Source: Candidatus Poribacteria bacterium (GTDB taxonomy: Bacteria; Poribacteria; WGA-4E; WGA-3G). From it: a stretch of 64,000 nt of DNA. The first letter of the stretch is position 1; the number at the start of each line of letters is the position of its first letter. The translations under genes were made by a program, and so were the position numbers. The stretch is from positions 1 through 64,000 of the forward strand of contig JAAXHL010000037.1 in NCBI GenBank assembly GCA_012270865.1. The letters run 5' to 3'. The notes beneath the pieces were generated by a model, which was not told the origin of the DNA, searched no databases, and worked only from the letters and a program-made list of their open reading frames with translations. Below are positions 1 to 8,278 of the stretch, piece after piece.

Positions 1-183
1 AACTTCTGAGAAATATCAGTTTAATAGTTATCAGTTTTCAGTACGATTTTTCTGCGAAAAAAATCTTTCAGTACACAGTTAATACATTCTGACGATTACC
101 TTTCCTACTACTGATGGAAGATACTACTTTTAACTGAGTACTGTTAACTGTTAACTTATAACTGTTATGGAGATAGAAAAGAT
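1..183. repeat. Intergenic heptanucleotide repeat arrays upstream of the PLD gene
   Basis: No gene is seen here. The stretch contains three short arrays built on a 7-base period, in which a C-A-G-T-T or A-A-C-T-G core recurs every seven bases: about 24-47, 65-82 and 131-168. The last array runs through five imperfect units such as TAACTGA, GTACTGT and TAACTGT. The same repeat family recurs in other intergenic spaces of this window. A purine-rich ribosome binding site (GGAG) lies at about 169-172, just upstream of the next start codon. Confidence 0.7.
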
Positions 184-1269
184 ATGAACAGTGATCCGAA
201 CGGACACGATACCCCAACAGCATCGCAGGACAGTAAATCGAGATTATGGATACCGTTCATTCTCATTTTGGTCTGTGCTGTCGCTATCGGATTCGGGATA
301 AGGTATTACAAGAATAGACCGAAACCGATGACTGAGGCGGCGTGGGAGGTGTACTTCAGTGAAGTTGGTGCGGTTAGCAGTCCAAATTCTTTGGAAAAAC
401 GGCTTGTCCATAGACTCGGCGCTGCTACACTGCGAGTTGATGCCGCACTCTATGATTTAGATGCCGAGCCGGTCGCAGATGCTTTAATAGAAGCACACAA
501 CCGCGGTGTGAAGGTGCGAATCGTCACGGAAGCGGATAATATTGATGACTCCGAAATTGAGCGATTGCAAGAAGTTGGGATTCCTGTCGTTGATGACGAT
601 GATAATGACGGGTTAATGCATCACAAGTTCATCGTAATTGATGGGCGGTATGTCTGGACGGGTTCTTATAACACCACGTATAACGGCTCATACAAGAACA
701 ATAATAACGTGGTACTCATTGACTCCGCGCAACTGGCGTATAACTTCACGCAGGAGTTCCGAGAATTGTTTCTTGCGGTACAGACTGGCAAACCTTCTGG
801 TGCGTTTGTGGCATATCCGAAGGTGGCGTTAGGCGATGGGACGGAGATTTTCACCTATTTCTCACCAGCGGATAACACAATATCTCCACTGCTGAAAGAG
901 ATCCAATCTGCGGAGGAGTCGATCCATTTTATGACCTTTGCGTTTACACACGACGCACTTGGTGATGCGATGCGGGACCGCTTTAAATCGGGTATTGATG
1001 TCCGGGGTGTGTTTGAAGCGAAGCAGACGAATAATCAATATTCTGAGTACACACCGATGAGAGAGGCGGGGTTGCCAGTTATTTTGGATAAAAGTAGTGG
1101 GGCTATGCACCACAAGGTGATTGTGATTGATGGAGAGACGGTGATTACGGGATCGTATAACTTTTCTAAGAACGCGGAAAAACGGAATAACGAGAACTTG
1201 TTGATAATCAAAGAGAATCGTGAGATTGCGGCGGCGTACCTCGCCGAGTTTGCGAAGATAACGCAGTAG
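184..1269 (+). CDS. Membrane-anchored phospholipase D-like (HKD) protein
   Basis: This is a 361-residue member of the phospholipase D/nuclease superfamily. It carries two complete HKD motifs: H147-K148 with D153, and H310-K311 with D316, each followed by a G-S-Y-N sequence. Both halves of the usual pseudo-dimer are therefore present. One hydrophobic segment at residues 21-41 should anchor the protein, with the catalytic domains probably outside the cytoplasm. Family members hydrolyse phosphodiester bonds in lipids or nucleic acids; which substrate is used here cannot be told. The bacterial proteins closest in layout are PLD-like nucleases or transphosphatidylases. The ATG is preceded by a purine-rich site. 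The stop codon lies inside a palindromic dispersed repeat (1268-1294), and the next gene is convergent. Confidence 0.85.
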   Translation: MNSDPNGHDTPTASQDSKSRLWIPFILILVCAVAIGFGIRYYKNRPKPMTEAAWEVYFSEVGAVSSPNSLEKRLVHRLGAATLRVDAALYDLDAEPVADALIEAHNRGVKVRIVTEADNIDDSEIERLQEVGIPVVDDDDNDGLMHHKFIVIDGRYVWTGSYNTTYNGSYKNNNNVVLIDSAQLAYNFTQEFRELFLAVQTGKPSGAFVAYPKVALGDGTEIFTYFSPADNTISPLLKEIQSAEESIHFMTFAFTHDALGDAMRDRFKSGIDVRGVFEAKQTNNQYSEYTPMREAGLPVILDKSSGAMHHKVIVIDGETVITGSYNFSKNAEKRNNENLLIIKENREIAAAYLAEFAKITQ

Positions 1270-1294
1270 GAGGGATTTGTAATCCCGATTCATT
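1268..1294. repeat. Short palindromic repeat, copy A (GGGATT-TGT-AATCCC)
   Basis: A 15-base perfect hairpin at 1272-1286 has six-base arms and a TGT loop. It sits inside a 27-base block that matches 24 of 27 positions of the block at 5320-5346. Two of the three differences are a compensated change in the stem (A-T to G-C). The element spans the convergent junction between the PLD gene and the HtrA-like gene and overlaps both stop codons. Confidence 0.8.
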
Positions 1295-2471
1295 ACGGTT
1301 TCTCACCTAATATGACCGTCCGATGTTGTTCATTGCCGTTCCTACCGATTTTAAGTTGGACTTCCGTTTCGGGGCGTTCACTGACAACGCATCTAAGCAA
1401 CTCGGCGTAGGAGCGGATGGGTGTCTTGTTGAATTCGAGGATAATATCTTTCTGTAAAATCCCACATTTGTGTGCTGGGCTGCCTTCAATTACACCTGTA
1501 ACAAAGACCCCAAGCTCACTTATATCGACCTCAACACCGAGCCATCCACGTGCGACTTTTCCGTCTTTAATGATTTCTTCGGCAACTGCACGGACCGTCT
1601 CTATCGGCAAAGCGAAGGTAATTTCTTGGTTACGGGTTCCGTGCGATGACTCTTGAACAAAAAATTGTTTGATGTCGGGGTCACCCTCTCTCTCCAAAGG
1701 TGGTTCAACCGTATAGGGGGGTTCTATTAGCACTGCGAGTATCATTCCAACGACCTCGCCTGAGGTATTCACGACGGCTCCGCCGCTGTTGCCGGGGGTC
1801 ACCGCGGCATTGATTTTAATCAGTTTTCCGCATAATTGATCTGGTAAAGTATCCCAACCACCAACGATGCCGAAAGAGACAATCGGGCTATGTCCGTAGG
1901 AACCTCCTATCGTTACGACCCAAGAACCGGTGTCAATTTTTGAGGAATCCCCCCATTTGATAGGGACTGTGGTTTCGATGACTGGCTTATACTGAAACGA
2001 AGCGCGCGACTTCGCAGGGGCTGCGGCGGCTTTAGATGCCGATGCCGATAGAGGCATAGGTGTTAGAGGTGCTTCCCCAACTCGGAGTACCGCGATGTCC
2101 GTGAATGTATCAATGCCAATGAGTTCAGCTGGAGAAACTTCGCCGTTGTTAAAAATCACCTCAATCTTACTGGGTGTTTCCATCTCAAATGTCGTCGTCA
2201 CGATGTGTCCAGTGGTGTTGATAACAATGCCGGAACCGATCTCTTGGCGGGTAAATACCAATTTTTCCGTGTTCGGCGGGGATGGCATTGCGGTTGTCTG
2301 CGTTGCTACGACCTTCACAAGAGCAGGACGTGTATCGGTGACGACCTTCTGGAATTCCTTTTCAAGAAGTTTCAGTACACTTTCATTTCCGATACTCGGC
2401 GTGACCGCATAGAACAGTAGACTGAGCATCCCGATGATTAATTGCGTCCGTTTTGATTTTATAATATACAT
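1293..2471 (-). CDS. HtrA/DegP-family protein lacking the catalytic histidine (S1C fold with PDZ domain)
   Basis: The 392-residue protein has an N-terminal hydrophobic signal sequence (residues 10-28), a trypsin-like S1C domain and a C-terminal PDZ domain (about 300-390). The catalytic serine (S219, in PGNSGG) and aspartate (D115, in T-D-I-A-V-L) are present. At the position of the histidine, where DegP has TNNHVV, this protein reads TTTFEM, so Phe95 replaces the His. Ordinary proteolysis is therefore unlikely, and a chaperone or sensor role is an inference. An alanine/serine-rich insert follows the Asp region (about 131-158). I chose the ATG at 2471 because it begins the signal peptide; an in-frame upstream extension to 2531 would add 20 residues without a signal-like start. 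The gene lies downstream of the sigma and anti-sigma genes on the same strand, as mucD does in algU-mucA loci. Confidence 0.85.
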   Translation of the reverse strand: MYIIKSKRTQLIIGMLSLLFYAVTPSIGNESVLKLLEKEFQKVVTDTRPALVKVVATQTTAMPSPPNTEKLVFTRQEIGSGIVINTTGHIVTTTFEMETPSKIEVIFNNGEVSPAELIGIDTFTDIAVLRVGEAPLTPMPLSASASKAAAAPAKSRASFQYKPVIETTVPIKWGDSSKIDTGSWVVTIGGSYGHSPIVSFGIVGGWDTLPDQLCGKLIKINAAVTPGNSGGAVVNTSGEVVGMILAVLIEPPYTVEPPLEREGDPDIKQFFVQESSHGTRNQEITFALPIETVRAVAEEIIKDGKVARGWLGVEVDISELGVFVTGVIEGSPAHKCGILQKDIILEFNKTPIRSYAELLRCVVSERPETEVQLKIGRNGNEQHRTVILGEKP

Positions 2472-2631
2472 GCTTATACCTAAATCGCTTATTCGCAGTG
2501 CGGAACGTAGGAGGGAGTGTTTTAGCATCAAAAACCGAGCCTGAAACGAAGTGGAAGGCGAATCTTACAAGTAGAACTCTACATATCAAACCCACTTCAT
2601 TACTCCGCAAGGTAAATTTAAAATTTCTCAA

Positions 2632-3204
2632 TTAGAGTCCGCCGCTGGTGGAGGCAGCGGTATAACTCACCTGCTTTAACATATAACGCCGCTGCATCGG
2701 TTGTGTCGGTGTTGAGATAACACTTCCTTGCAGGAGCTGATTGCTATCTCCGATGACACGTCTTGATTGTTGGACCCGAAGCACCTCAGGCGATGTCGCT
2801 GTCTGTTCCATTTGCGGTGTAGATGCTGTCGGTGCTGGACGGAGGTCTTGATAGAAGTAGGTCCCAGTTACAGCGAGTACCAACGCGATAACGCCACTGA
2901 GTGCCCATTTAGGACGGCGAAACAGATCAAGCAGCTGCTGCCATCGTGTTGTCGCAACATCTTTAATACTGTTGGTCTCGCGCACTTCTGTAGCGAACCG
3001 TTGTTGCAATGCGGACATGAAGTAGGGCGACGGTTCTATCTGTGGCAATTGGTGTACTGCGTTAACGGAATCCTGAAATCGGGCATATTCGCCTTGACAC
3101 GCTTCACATTCTGTGAGGTGGCTTTCAAAATCCTGCAGCGTCTGATAATCAAGTGTGTCCTCAAGGTGGGCAGAGAAATGTTCCTCAGCCTGTACGCAAT
3201 TCAT
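2632..3204 (-). CDS. Membrane anti-sigma factor with zinc-finger (zf-HC2) domain
   Basis: This 190-residue protein has an N-terminal anti-sigma zinc-binding module: His29, then Cys33 and Cys36 in the H-L-T-E-C-E-A-C pattern, with Cys3 nearby. A single transmembrane helix follows at about 100-116 and the C-terminal part should be periplasmic. Proteins of this type hold an ECF sigma factor at the membrane until a signal releases it. The gene is directly downstream of an ECF sigma factor gene on the same strand, so the pair very probably form a cognate regulator. A GGAG ribosome site precedes the ATG. The space between the two genes (3205-3354) carries heptamer repeats. Confidence 0.88.
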   Translation of the reverse strand: MNCVQAEEHFSAHLEDTLDYQTLQDFESHLTECEACQGEYARFQDSVNAVHQLPQIEPSPYFMSALQQRFATEVRETNSIKDVATTRWQQLLDLFRRPKWALSGVIALVLAVTGTYFYQDLRPAPTASTPQMEQTATSPEVLRVQQSRRVIGDSNQLLQGSVISTPTQPMQRRYMLKQVSYTAASTSGGL

Positions 3205-3354
3205 GATTTGCTCCTGAATAGTTTTCAGTTAACAGTACGGAAAAGAGTACGTTTCCTTTCAGTTTTCAGTTAAAGAGGTTTGTTGTGGCAGTGACAGGAA
3301 ATGTTCCAGACACAATGTCTTAACTGAAAACTGAGTACTGATAACTGTTAACTA
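3205..3354. repeat. Heptamer repeat arrays between sigma and anti-sigma genes
   Basis: The gap holds two blocks of 7-base-period repeat, at about 3221-3275 and at 3321-3354. The second runs through TAACTGA, AAACTGA, GTACTGA and TAACTGT in succession. The blocks are roughly inverted relative to each other (CAGTT-type versus AACTG-type), so the transcript between sigma and anti-sigma could fold. Confidence 0.7.
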
Positions 3355-3954
3355 TTAAATAAACGGTTTTAACTTTTCTTTTAGCATGAGCCGGGCGCGG
3401 TTGATTCGAGATTTCGTCGTACCGCTCCGAAGTTCGAGTATCTCACTAATTTCATCGTAACTAAGCCCCTGTAAGTCGCGAAGCACAAGCGGGAGTCTAT
3501 ACTGTTCTGGTAGTTCTGAGATCGCTTTTTGGATAGCGTTCTGCAATTCTTTTCGTTCGAGTGCGACTTCGGGTTGGAAAGCCGGGTTCGCGGGCGCATT
3601 ACCGATTAAATCGATCTGCTCCGCATCTCCGTCGCTATTGTTTCCGCTGTTCACGACATTATTGACTCTGTATCGGTCACGCCGTCCTCGATTTCGCAGT
3701 TCATTTTTACACAGATTCGAGGCGATGTGATACATCCACGTCTTAAAATGTGCGCCCTCCGATTTGTAACGATTTGCGGCTTTAAAAATGCGGATAAAGG
3801 TCTCCTGCGCCAGATCCTCGGCACTGTCCCTGTCATTGATGAACCGAGCGATAAAATTGACAAGCGGCTGCTGATGGCGACGCACAAGTAGCGTAAACGC
3901 GTTTTCATCACCTTTTTGGTAGCGTTCCATTAATTCATCGTCTAAGTCAGGCAT
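3355..3954 (-). CDS. ECF-type RNA polymerase sigma factor (sigma-70 family)
   Basis: The product is a 199-residue ECF sigma factor. Region 2 is visible as an acidic-aromatic block with the sequence D-S-A-E-D-L-A-Q-E-T-F-I-R-I-F, which contacts core polymerase and the -10 element. Region 4 is a helix-turn-helix with L-S-Y-D-E-I-S-E-I-L near the C terminus, which reads the -35 element. I chose the ATG at 3954 because it is preceded by GGAGGT at good spacing and starts a typical N terminus; an open frame to 4029 lacks a ribosome site. The next gene downstream encodes the anti-sigma factor, and the following one an HtrA-like protein, so the trio resembles an envelope-stress regulon core. Confidence 0.92.
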   Translation of the reverse strand: MPDLDDELMERYQKGDENAFTLLVRRHQQPLVNFIARFINDRDSAEDLAQETFIRIFKAANRYKSEGAHFKTWMYHIASNLCKNELRNRGRRDRYRVNNVVNSGNNSDGDAEQIDLIGNAPANPAFQPEVALERKELQNAIQKAISELPEQYRLPLVLRDLQGLSYDEISEILELRSGTTKSRINRARLMLKEKLKPFI

Positions 3955-4057
3955 CAGGGACCTCCAGAGGTGCTTGTCTATAATATACACCAAAATGTGG
4001 ATTTGGTTGCAAATTTTTTCGATGGACAAGGAAATTAGGTATATCTGAACGTGCGTC

Positions 4058-4087
4058 TTGACCTCAAAGCGGGTTTTCGTGTATGAT
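4058..4087 (+). promoter_or_regulatory. Sigma70-type promoter for the O-methyltransferase gene
   Basis: TTGACC at 4058-4063 and TATGAT at 4082-4087 are 18 bases apart and lie about 57 bases upstream of the start codon at 4144. Five of six bases match consensus in each box. Confidence 0.65.
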
Positions 4088-4143
4088 TGTTGTGTAGAAG
4101 GTTGCCGTAAGACTATAACCGCGTTCCAATAGAGAGGTTAATT

Positions 4144-4713
4144 ATGTTTGATCAGGTTTTAGAAGAGGTTGAAGCACAGTGTAGAGCAGAGCGGATCCCG
4201 ATGTTAGGTCCCGAAAAAGCGAAATTTCTTGCCGGTTGTGTTGAGGAAGCGAAGCCGTCTCTCATCGTTGAATGTGGCACGGCTATCGGTTATTCTGGAC
4301 TCTGGATGTTACGCGTCTTGAAAGCTGCTGGGACCGGACGCTTGATAACGGTTGAAATTGATGCCGACCGCGCCGCACAGGCGCGTGCCAATTTTGAACG
4401 CGCTGGCATGGCAGACCTCGTTGACTCACGCATCGGCGATGCACAGGAGGTACTCGAAAGTATCCAAGACCCCGTCGATTTCCTGCTCCTTGATAACAAT
4501 TTCAGCAACTATTTCCCGTGTTTTCAGGCAATAGAATCTCGTTTGACAAACCCGGCTACGGTTCTCGCCGATAACGTCGGTATCGGTGCCGATTCGATGG
4601 CGGATTATCTCGGACACGTCCGCGAACGTTATGAATCTGAGACACACTGGTTTGACATCGACCTGCCGTGGGTGAAACAGGACGCAATTGAAGTGAGTAT
4701 CTATCGCCATTAG
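4144..4713 (+). CDS. SAM-dependent O-methyltransferase (COMT-like, class I)
   Basis: The 189-residue protein has the class I methyltransferase glycine motif V-E-C-G-T-A-I-G-Y-S-G (about residues 41-51), the acidic residue at the end of strand 2 (V-E-I-D, about 72-75) that binds the ribose of SAM, and an L-L-L-D-N motif (about 115-119). The layout fits the catechol/caffeoyl-CoA O-methyltransferase group. The substrate is not evident. The gene stands alone, with its own promoter upstream and a terminator hairpin just after the stop. Confidence 0.8.
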   Translation: MFDQVLEEVEAQCRAERIPMLGPEKAKFLAGCVEEAKPSLIVECGTAIGYSGLWMLRVLKAAGTGRLITVEIDADRAAQARANFERAGMADLVDSRIGDAQEVLESIQDPVDFLLLDNNFSNYFPCFQAIESRLTNPATVLADNVGIGADSMADYLGHVRERYESETHWFDIDLPWVKQDAIEVSIYRH

Positions 4714-4730
4714 TTTTTTCGCGTTCCACG

Positions 4731-4757
4731 CACGCCTTCTATACTGGCGTGGTTTTT
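4731..4757 (+). terminator. Rho-independent terminator after the O-methyltransferase gene
   Basis: A six-base-pair stem, CACGCC (4731-4736) and GGCGTG (4746-4751), encloses a nine-base loop and is followed by five T residues (4753-4757). It separates the O-methyltransferase gene from the dehydratase-like gene that starts at 4802. Confidence 0.65.
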
Positions 4758-4801
4758 AACTTCACTAACGAATGCCGATGTTGCCGAAGGAGTACGCTTG
4801 T

Positions 4802-7480
4802 ATGGATTATGATTTTACAACTGTCGCGCGTTTGCCTGCGCCGGATGACAACGTGGCTATTGCTACACAGACGTTGGAGGGTGGTACACGCATCCGCCAT
4901 AAAGGGGAGGCGTTCGAGTTATCACATACGATTTTAGAGGGGCATCGCTTTGCGATCCAGCCGATTTCGGAAGCGGCACCGTTACTGTCGTGGGGTTTGC
5001 CGTTCGGGTTTGCAACACGTCCGATCGCTCCGGGCGACTACGTTTGCAATCAGAAGATGATTGATTCGTTATCCATTAGAAGCCTACCGTTCACATTGCC
5101 GGAGACACCGAACTTCAGCGACAAGATCGCGCCGTATCAATTAGACGAAGCAGCGTTCCGTCCCGGTAAGCGGTTGGCGCGCTATACGGACGAGCGTTGT
5201 TTCCTCGGTTACCAGCGTCCCGGTGATCGTGGTGTTGGCACGCGAAACTATATCGTCGTAATGGGAACAACCGCACGCACCTCCGGTTTCGCGAGGAGAC
5301 TCGCCGATATGTGTTCGGCAGGAGGGGTTTGTAACCCCGATACATTTCCGAATGTAGACGGTATCGTCGCTGTAACGCACACAGAGGGTGGTGAAAGCAG
5401 TACTCCGAATAACATTGATATGCTGCTCCGGACGCTCGCCGGTTTCGTTGTGCATCCGAATATCGGCGCGATGCTATTGGTTGATTACGGTACTGAGGCG
5501 GTTACAAACGAGATGCTCCAATCATATATGGAACGCGAGGGTTACGCCTTAGATGATGTCGTCCACCGTTTCTATCGGCTACAAGGGAGTTTTGACGCTG
5601 ATTTGGCAAATGGTGCGGAAATTATTAAGAGATGGCTGGGGCCCGTGAACAGTGTGCCGCGTACCGAAGCGTCTCTGGCGCACTTGAAGATCGCTTTGCA
5701 GTGTGGCGGCTCCGATGCGTTCTCTGGGATATCTGGGAATCCGCTTGCGGCGTACGTCGCGAAAGAGGTCATCCGTTACGGTGGGTGCGCCAACCTCGCG
5801 GAAACCGACGAACTGATCGGTTCCGAGGCGTATGTGCTCCAGAACGTCCGCGACCTGACCACCGCACGCACGTTTCTTGAGACGATAGAACGGTTCAAAG
5901 AGCGCGTCTCGTGGCACGGGCACTCCGCAGAGGGTAACCCTTCTGGTGGTAATAACTTCCGTGGACTTTACAACATCGCCATCAAATCGATCGGTGCAGC
6001 GATGAAACGGCACCCCGATACCTGCCTCGATTACGTCATCAATTACAGCGAACTGATGGAGAATCCAGGTTACTATTTCATGGATAGTCCCGGCAACGAT
6101 TTAGAGAGTATCGCAGGACAAGTCGCGTCCGGTTCTAACATGATTTTCTTTGTGACGGGCAACGGTTCCATCACAAATTTTCCGTTCGTGCCGACGATTA
6201 AGATCGTCACGACGACGGGACGGTATGAGATGCTTTCCAAGGATATGGACGTGAATGCCGGTGCGTATCTTGACGGCACACCGATGGAAGAACTCGGCGA
6301 ATCTATGTTAGATTTGACTGTGGATGTCGCTTCGGGTGAACGGTCGGTCGGTGAGAAAGCCGGACACTCGCAAGTCTCGTTGTGGCGTGATTGGAAGCAG
6401 ACGGGTCCCGTGGATTTAAATCCGCTGTTGGCAGCATCGGATTTGAAGTCCGGTGAGCCGATTCCGATTGAAACCGCTGCGATAGACGTAGGTTCCGAAA
6501 CGTGGCAATTCCGTGCGCTTGAAACGGAAGCAGGATGCCGGACGGATCAGGTCGGACTCATCTTACCGACGAGCCTCTGCTCTGGACAGATTGCGCAGAT
6601 GATCGCGCACCGTTGCAACGAACGGAAGATCGGAGCGAAGCAAGGTATTTCACGGTTTGTTTCGCTCCCGCATACGGAGGGCTGCGGTGTCTCCAGCGGA
6701 CGTTCTGAGGAGATTTATACCCGCACCATGATTGGTCACCTCACACATCCGACCGTCGCGCTCGGTCTGTTGCTTGAGCACGGTTGTGAGAAGACGCACA
6801 ACGACCACGTCCGGCACGAGATTCAGAATCTCGGCATCTCACCGGAGCACTACGGTTGGGCAAGTGTACAGTTAGATGGCGGGATTGATGCTGTTATTGA
6901 GAAGGTGGAAAGCTGGTTCTCGGAAACGCTTGCCGATAAACCGTCCGTTCCAGTTGTCGATGCAGGGTTAGAACACCTCTGTATAGCCGTGACATCGACT
7001 GGTGAGGCGACTGAAAAAGTCTCAGAGTCCCTAACGCAATTGACCCATAGAATCGTCGCTGCGGGTGGCACAGTTATTGTACCGGCGAACGCGTCATTTT
7101 TTACAGAGGCTTGGTCAACTTCGCTGACTTTGGCTTATGGACAGCGGGTCGAAAAAAGCGGTTTCCATATTATGGAGACACCGACGGATCAACCGACAGA
7201 GACATTGACAGGATTAGGTGCGACGGGTGTGGATTTGGCACTGGCACACATCGTCGGTGCGCCGTTACAATCACATGTGATGGTGCCGCTGATTCAGGTC
7301 TCTACGGATACCGCAACGCAAGCCGCTTACGGTGCTGACTTGGATTTAACGACTGCTGATGTTGACGCGTTATTGGCGTTGATTTTGGAAGTGGCTTCGC
7401 GGCAGTATACACCGAAGTTGCACGGTAAGGGAAACACCGATTTCCAGTTGACGCGCGGGTTGTTGGGGATTTCGATGTAG
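4802..7480 (+). CDS. Double-length UxaA/GarD-family hydro-lyase (altronate/galactarate dehydratase homologue)
   Basis: The product (892 residues) belongs to the altronate/galactarate dehydratase family, which removes water from sugar acids. An N-terminal SAF-like region (about 1-95) is followed by the family core: G-V-G-T-R-N-Y near 145, an H-T-E-G-G motif near 195, and a C-G-G-S-D-A-F-S-G block near 300. After residue about 590 a second copy of the middle module appears, with L-C-S-G-Q-I, P-H-T-E-G-C-G and E-H-G-C-E motifs. UxaA is about 495 residues, so this protein carries an extra half. The start at 4802 follows AAGGAG at nine bases; an upstream ATG at 4772 lacks such a site. A palindromic repeat lies in frame at 5320-5346. 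Confidence 0.8.
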   Translation: MDYDFTTVARLPAPDDNVAIATQTLEGGTRIRHKGEAFELSHTILEGHRFAIQPISEAAPLLSWGLPFGFATRPIAPGDYVCNQKMIDSLSIRSLPFTLPETPNFSDKIAPYQLDEAAFRPGKRLARYTDERCFLGYQRPGDRGVGTRNYIVVMGTTARTSGFARRLADMCSAGGVCNPDTFPNVDGIVAVTHTEGGESSTPNNIDMLLRTLAGFVVHPNIGAMLLVDYGTEAVTNEMLQSYMEREGYALDDVVHRFYRLQGSFDADLANGAEIIKRWLGPVNSVPRTEASLAHLKIALQCGGSDAFSGISGNPLAAYVAKEVIRYGGCANLAETDELIGSEAYVLQNVRDLTTARTFLETIERFKERVSWHGHSAEGNPSGGNNFRGLYNIAIKSIGAAMKRHPDTCLDYVINYSELMENPGYYFMDSPGNDLESIAGQVASGSNMIFFVTGNGSITNFPFVPTIKIVTTTGRYEMLSKDMDVNAGAYLDGTPMEELGESMLDLTVDVASGERSVGEKAGHSQVSLWRDWKQTGPVDLNPLLAASDLKSGEPIPIETAAIDVGSETWQFRALETEAGCRTDQVGLILPTSLCSGQIAQMIAHRCNERKIGAKQGISRFVSLPHTEGCGVSSGRSEEIYTRTMIGHLTHPTVALGLLLEHGCEKTHNDHVRHEIQNLGISPEHYGWASVQLDGGIDAVIEKVESWFSETLADKPSVPVVDAGLEHLCIAVTSTGEATEKVSESLTQLTHRIVAAGGTVIVPANASFFTEAWSTSLTLAYGQRVEKSGFHIMETPTDQPTETLTGLGATGVDLALAHIVGAPLQSHVMVPLIQVSTDTATQAAYGADLDLTTADVDALLALILEVASRQYTPKLHGKGNTDFQLTRGLLGISM
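5320..5346. repeat. Short palindromic repeat, copy B, inside a coding sequence
   Basis: GGGGTT-TGT-AACCCC at 5324-5338 is in the same 27-base block as copy A (1268-1294), with three differences. Here it is read in frame in the dehydratase homologue and encodes roughly A-G-G-V-C-N-P-D-T-F, just before the conserved N-V-D-G-I-V-A motif. Confidence 0.75.
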
Positions 7481-7499
7481 TGAGTCGAACTGCTGCGTG

Positions 7500-8186
7500 T
7501 TAAAACGTATCGGTTCCGAACCGGCTGCCAATCCCGATAATAAAAGAGAATTCATTCGCTGTTTCGTCGCCGTTGAAGTCATCTTCAAAGGATAGGAACA
7601 CTCGGTGGTACTGCCCTTCTGTCCGCAGCACAAAAGCCTGTCCGATACGCCACTGATAGCCTAAGCCTGCTCCGAAACTTCTCAAGGTAGCACCTCCGTC
7701 AAGAAATAAAGAACCTTCGCCATGAAATGTCGCCATAGAAACCCGCGTTAGAATGTAGGGACTTGACCTTGTGTAGTTACGCAAAAAGTACGCCGCCCTA
7801 CCGCCAAAATAGAGGGCAGTTATGTTCGTATTCTCCTCTTCCCAAGAATCCTCAAAGTCTTCCGAATCCGCATGGAGTACAGTGCTACCGAAACTGAATT
7901 CCGGACCTATAGCGAAATGTTGTCCGAGAAACCACGTCGCGTAAATCGAAGGCGGGGTGGAACTTACATCGAAAAATGCGCCTGAAGGTAGCCGGGTATA
8001 GGTGAGACTTGCAGCGTAATCATCATCAAGGTCAGGAACAAGGCGAGATACCCCGAATTGTGTGCCGATTTCGAAATCAATAGCCGAGGTAGGAACTATA
8101 GGGAATATCAAAGAAACAAGTGTAACGAAACCCAAAATTGGTAGAATTGACACAAGGTTATTTCGATTTACAAGTAGTGTTTTCAC
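7500..8186 (-). CDS. Predicted outer-membrane beta-barrel protein
   Basis: The 228-residue protein starts with a hydrophobic signal segment (about residues 10-35) and continues as alternating polar and aromatic strands. It ends in phenylalanine, as many outer-membrane barrels do. No enzyme motif is visible; an OmpA/OmpW-like small porin fold is the best guess. I chose the GTG at 8186 because GGAG stands six bases before it; the open frame reaches an upstream TTG at 8198 without support. The gene is convergent with the dehydratase gene, with 19 bases between stops. Confidence 0.6.
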   Translation of the reverse strand: MKTLLVNRNNLVSILPILGFVTLVSLIFPIVPTSAIDFEIGTQFGVSRLVPDLDDDYAASLTYTRLPSGAFFDVSSTPPSIYATWFLGQHFAIGPEFSFGSTVLHADSEDFEDSWEEENTNITALYFGGRAAYFLRNYTRSSPYILTRVSMATFHGEGSLFLDGGATLRSFGAGLGYQWRIGQAFVLRTEGQYHRVFLSFEDDFNGDETANEFSFIIGIGSRFGTDTF

Positions 8187-8278
8187 GATAAACTCCAATC
8201 ACTAACGGTTTTATCTCCTTTGTTGCGATAGGATTGGGTTTCCTTTAAAAAACGAGGGTTTCAACTATCAAACTCACG

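Noticed and set aside
3980..4012. A TTGCAA/TATATT pair upstream of the sigma factor gene as its promoter
   Set aside because: The spacing is 19 bases and the match is weak; an autoregulated ECF promoter would look different and cannot be recognised here.
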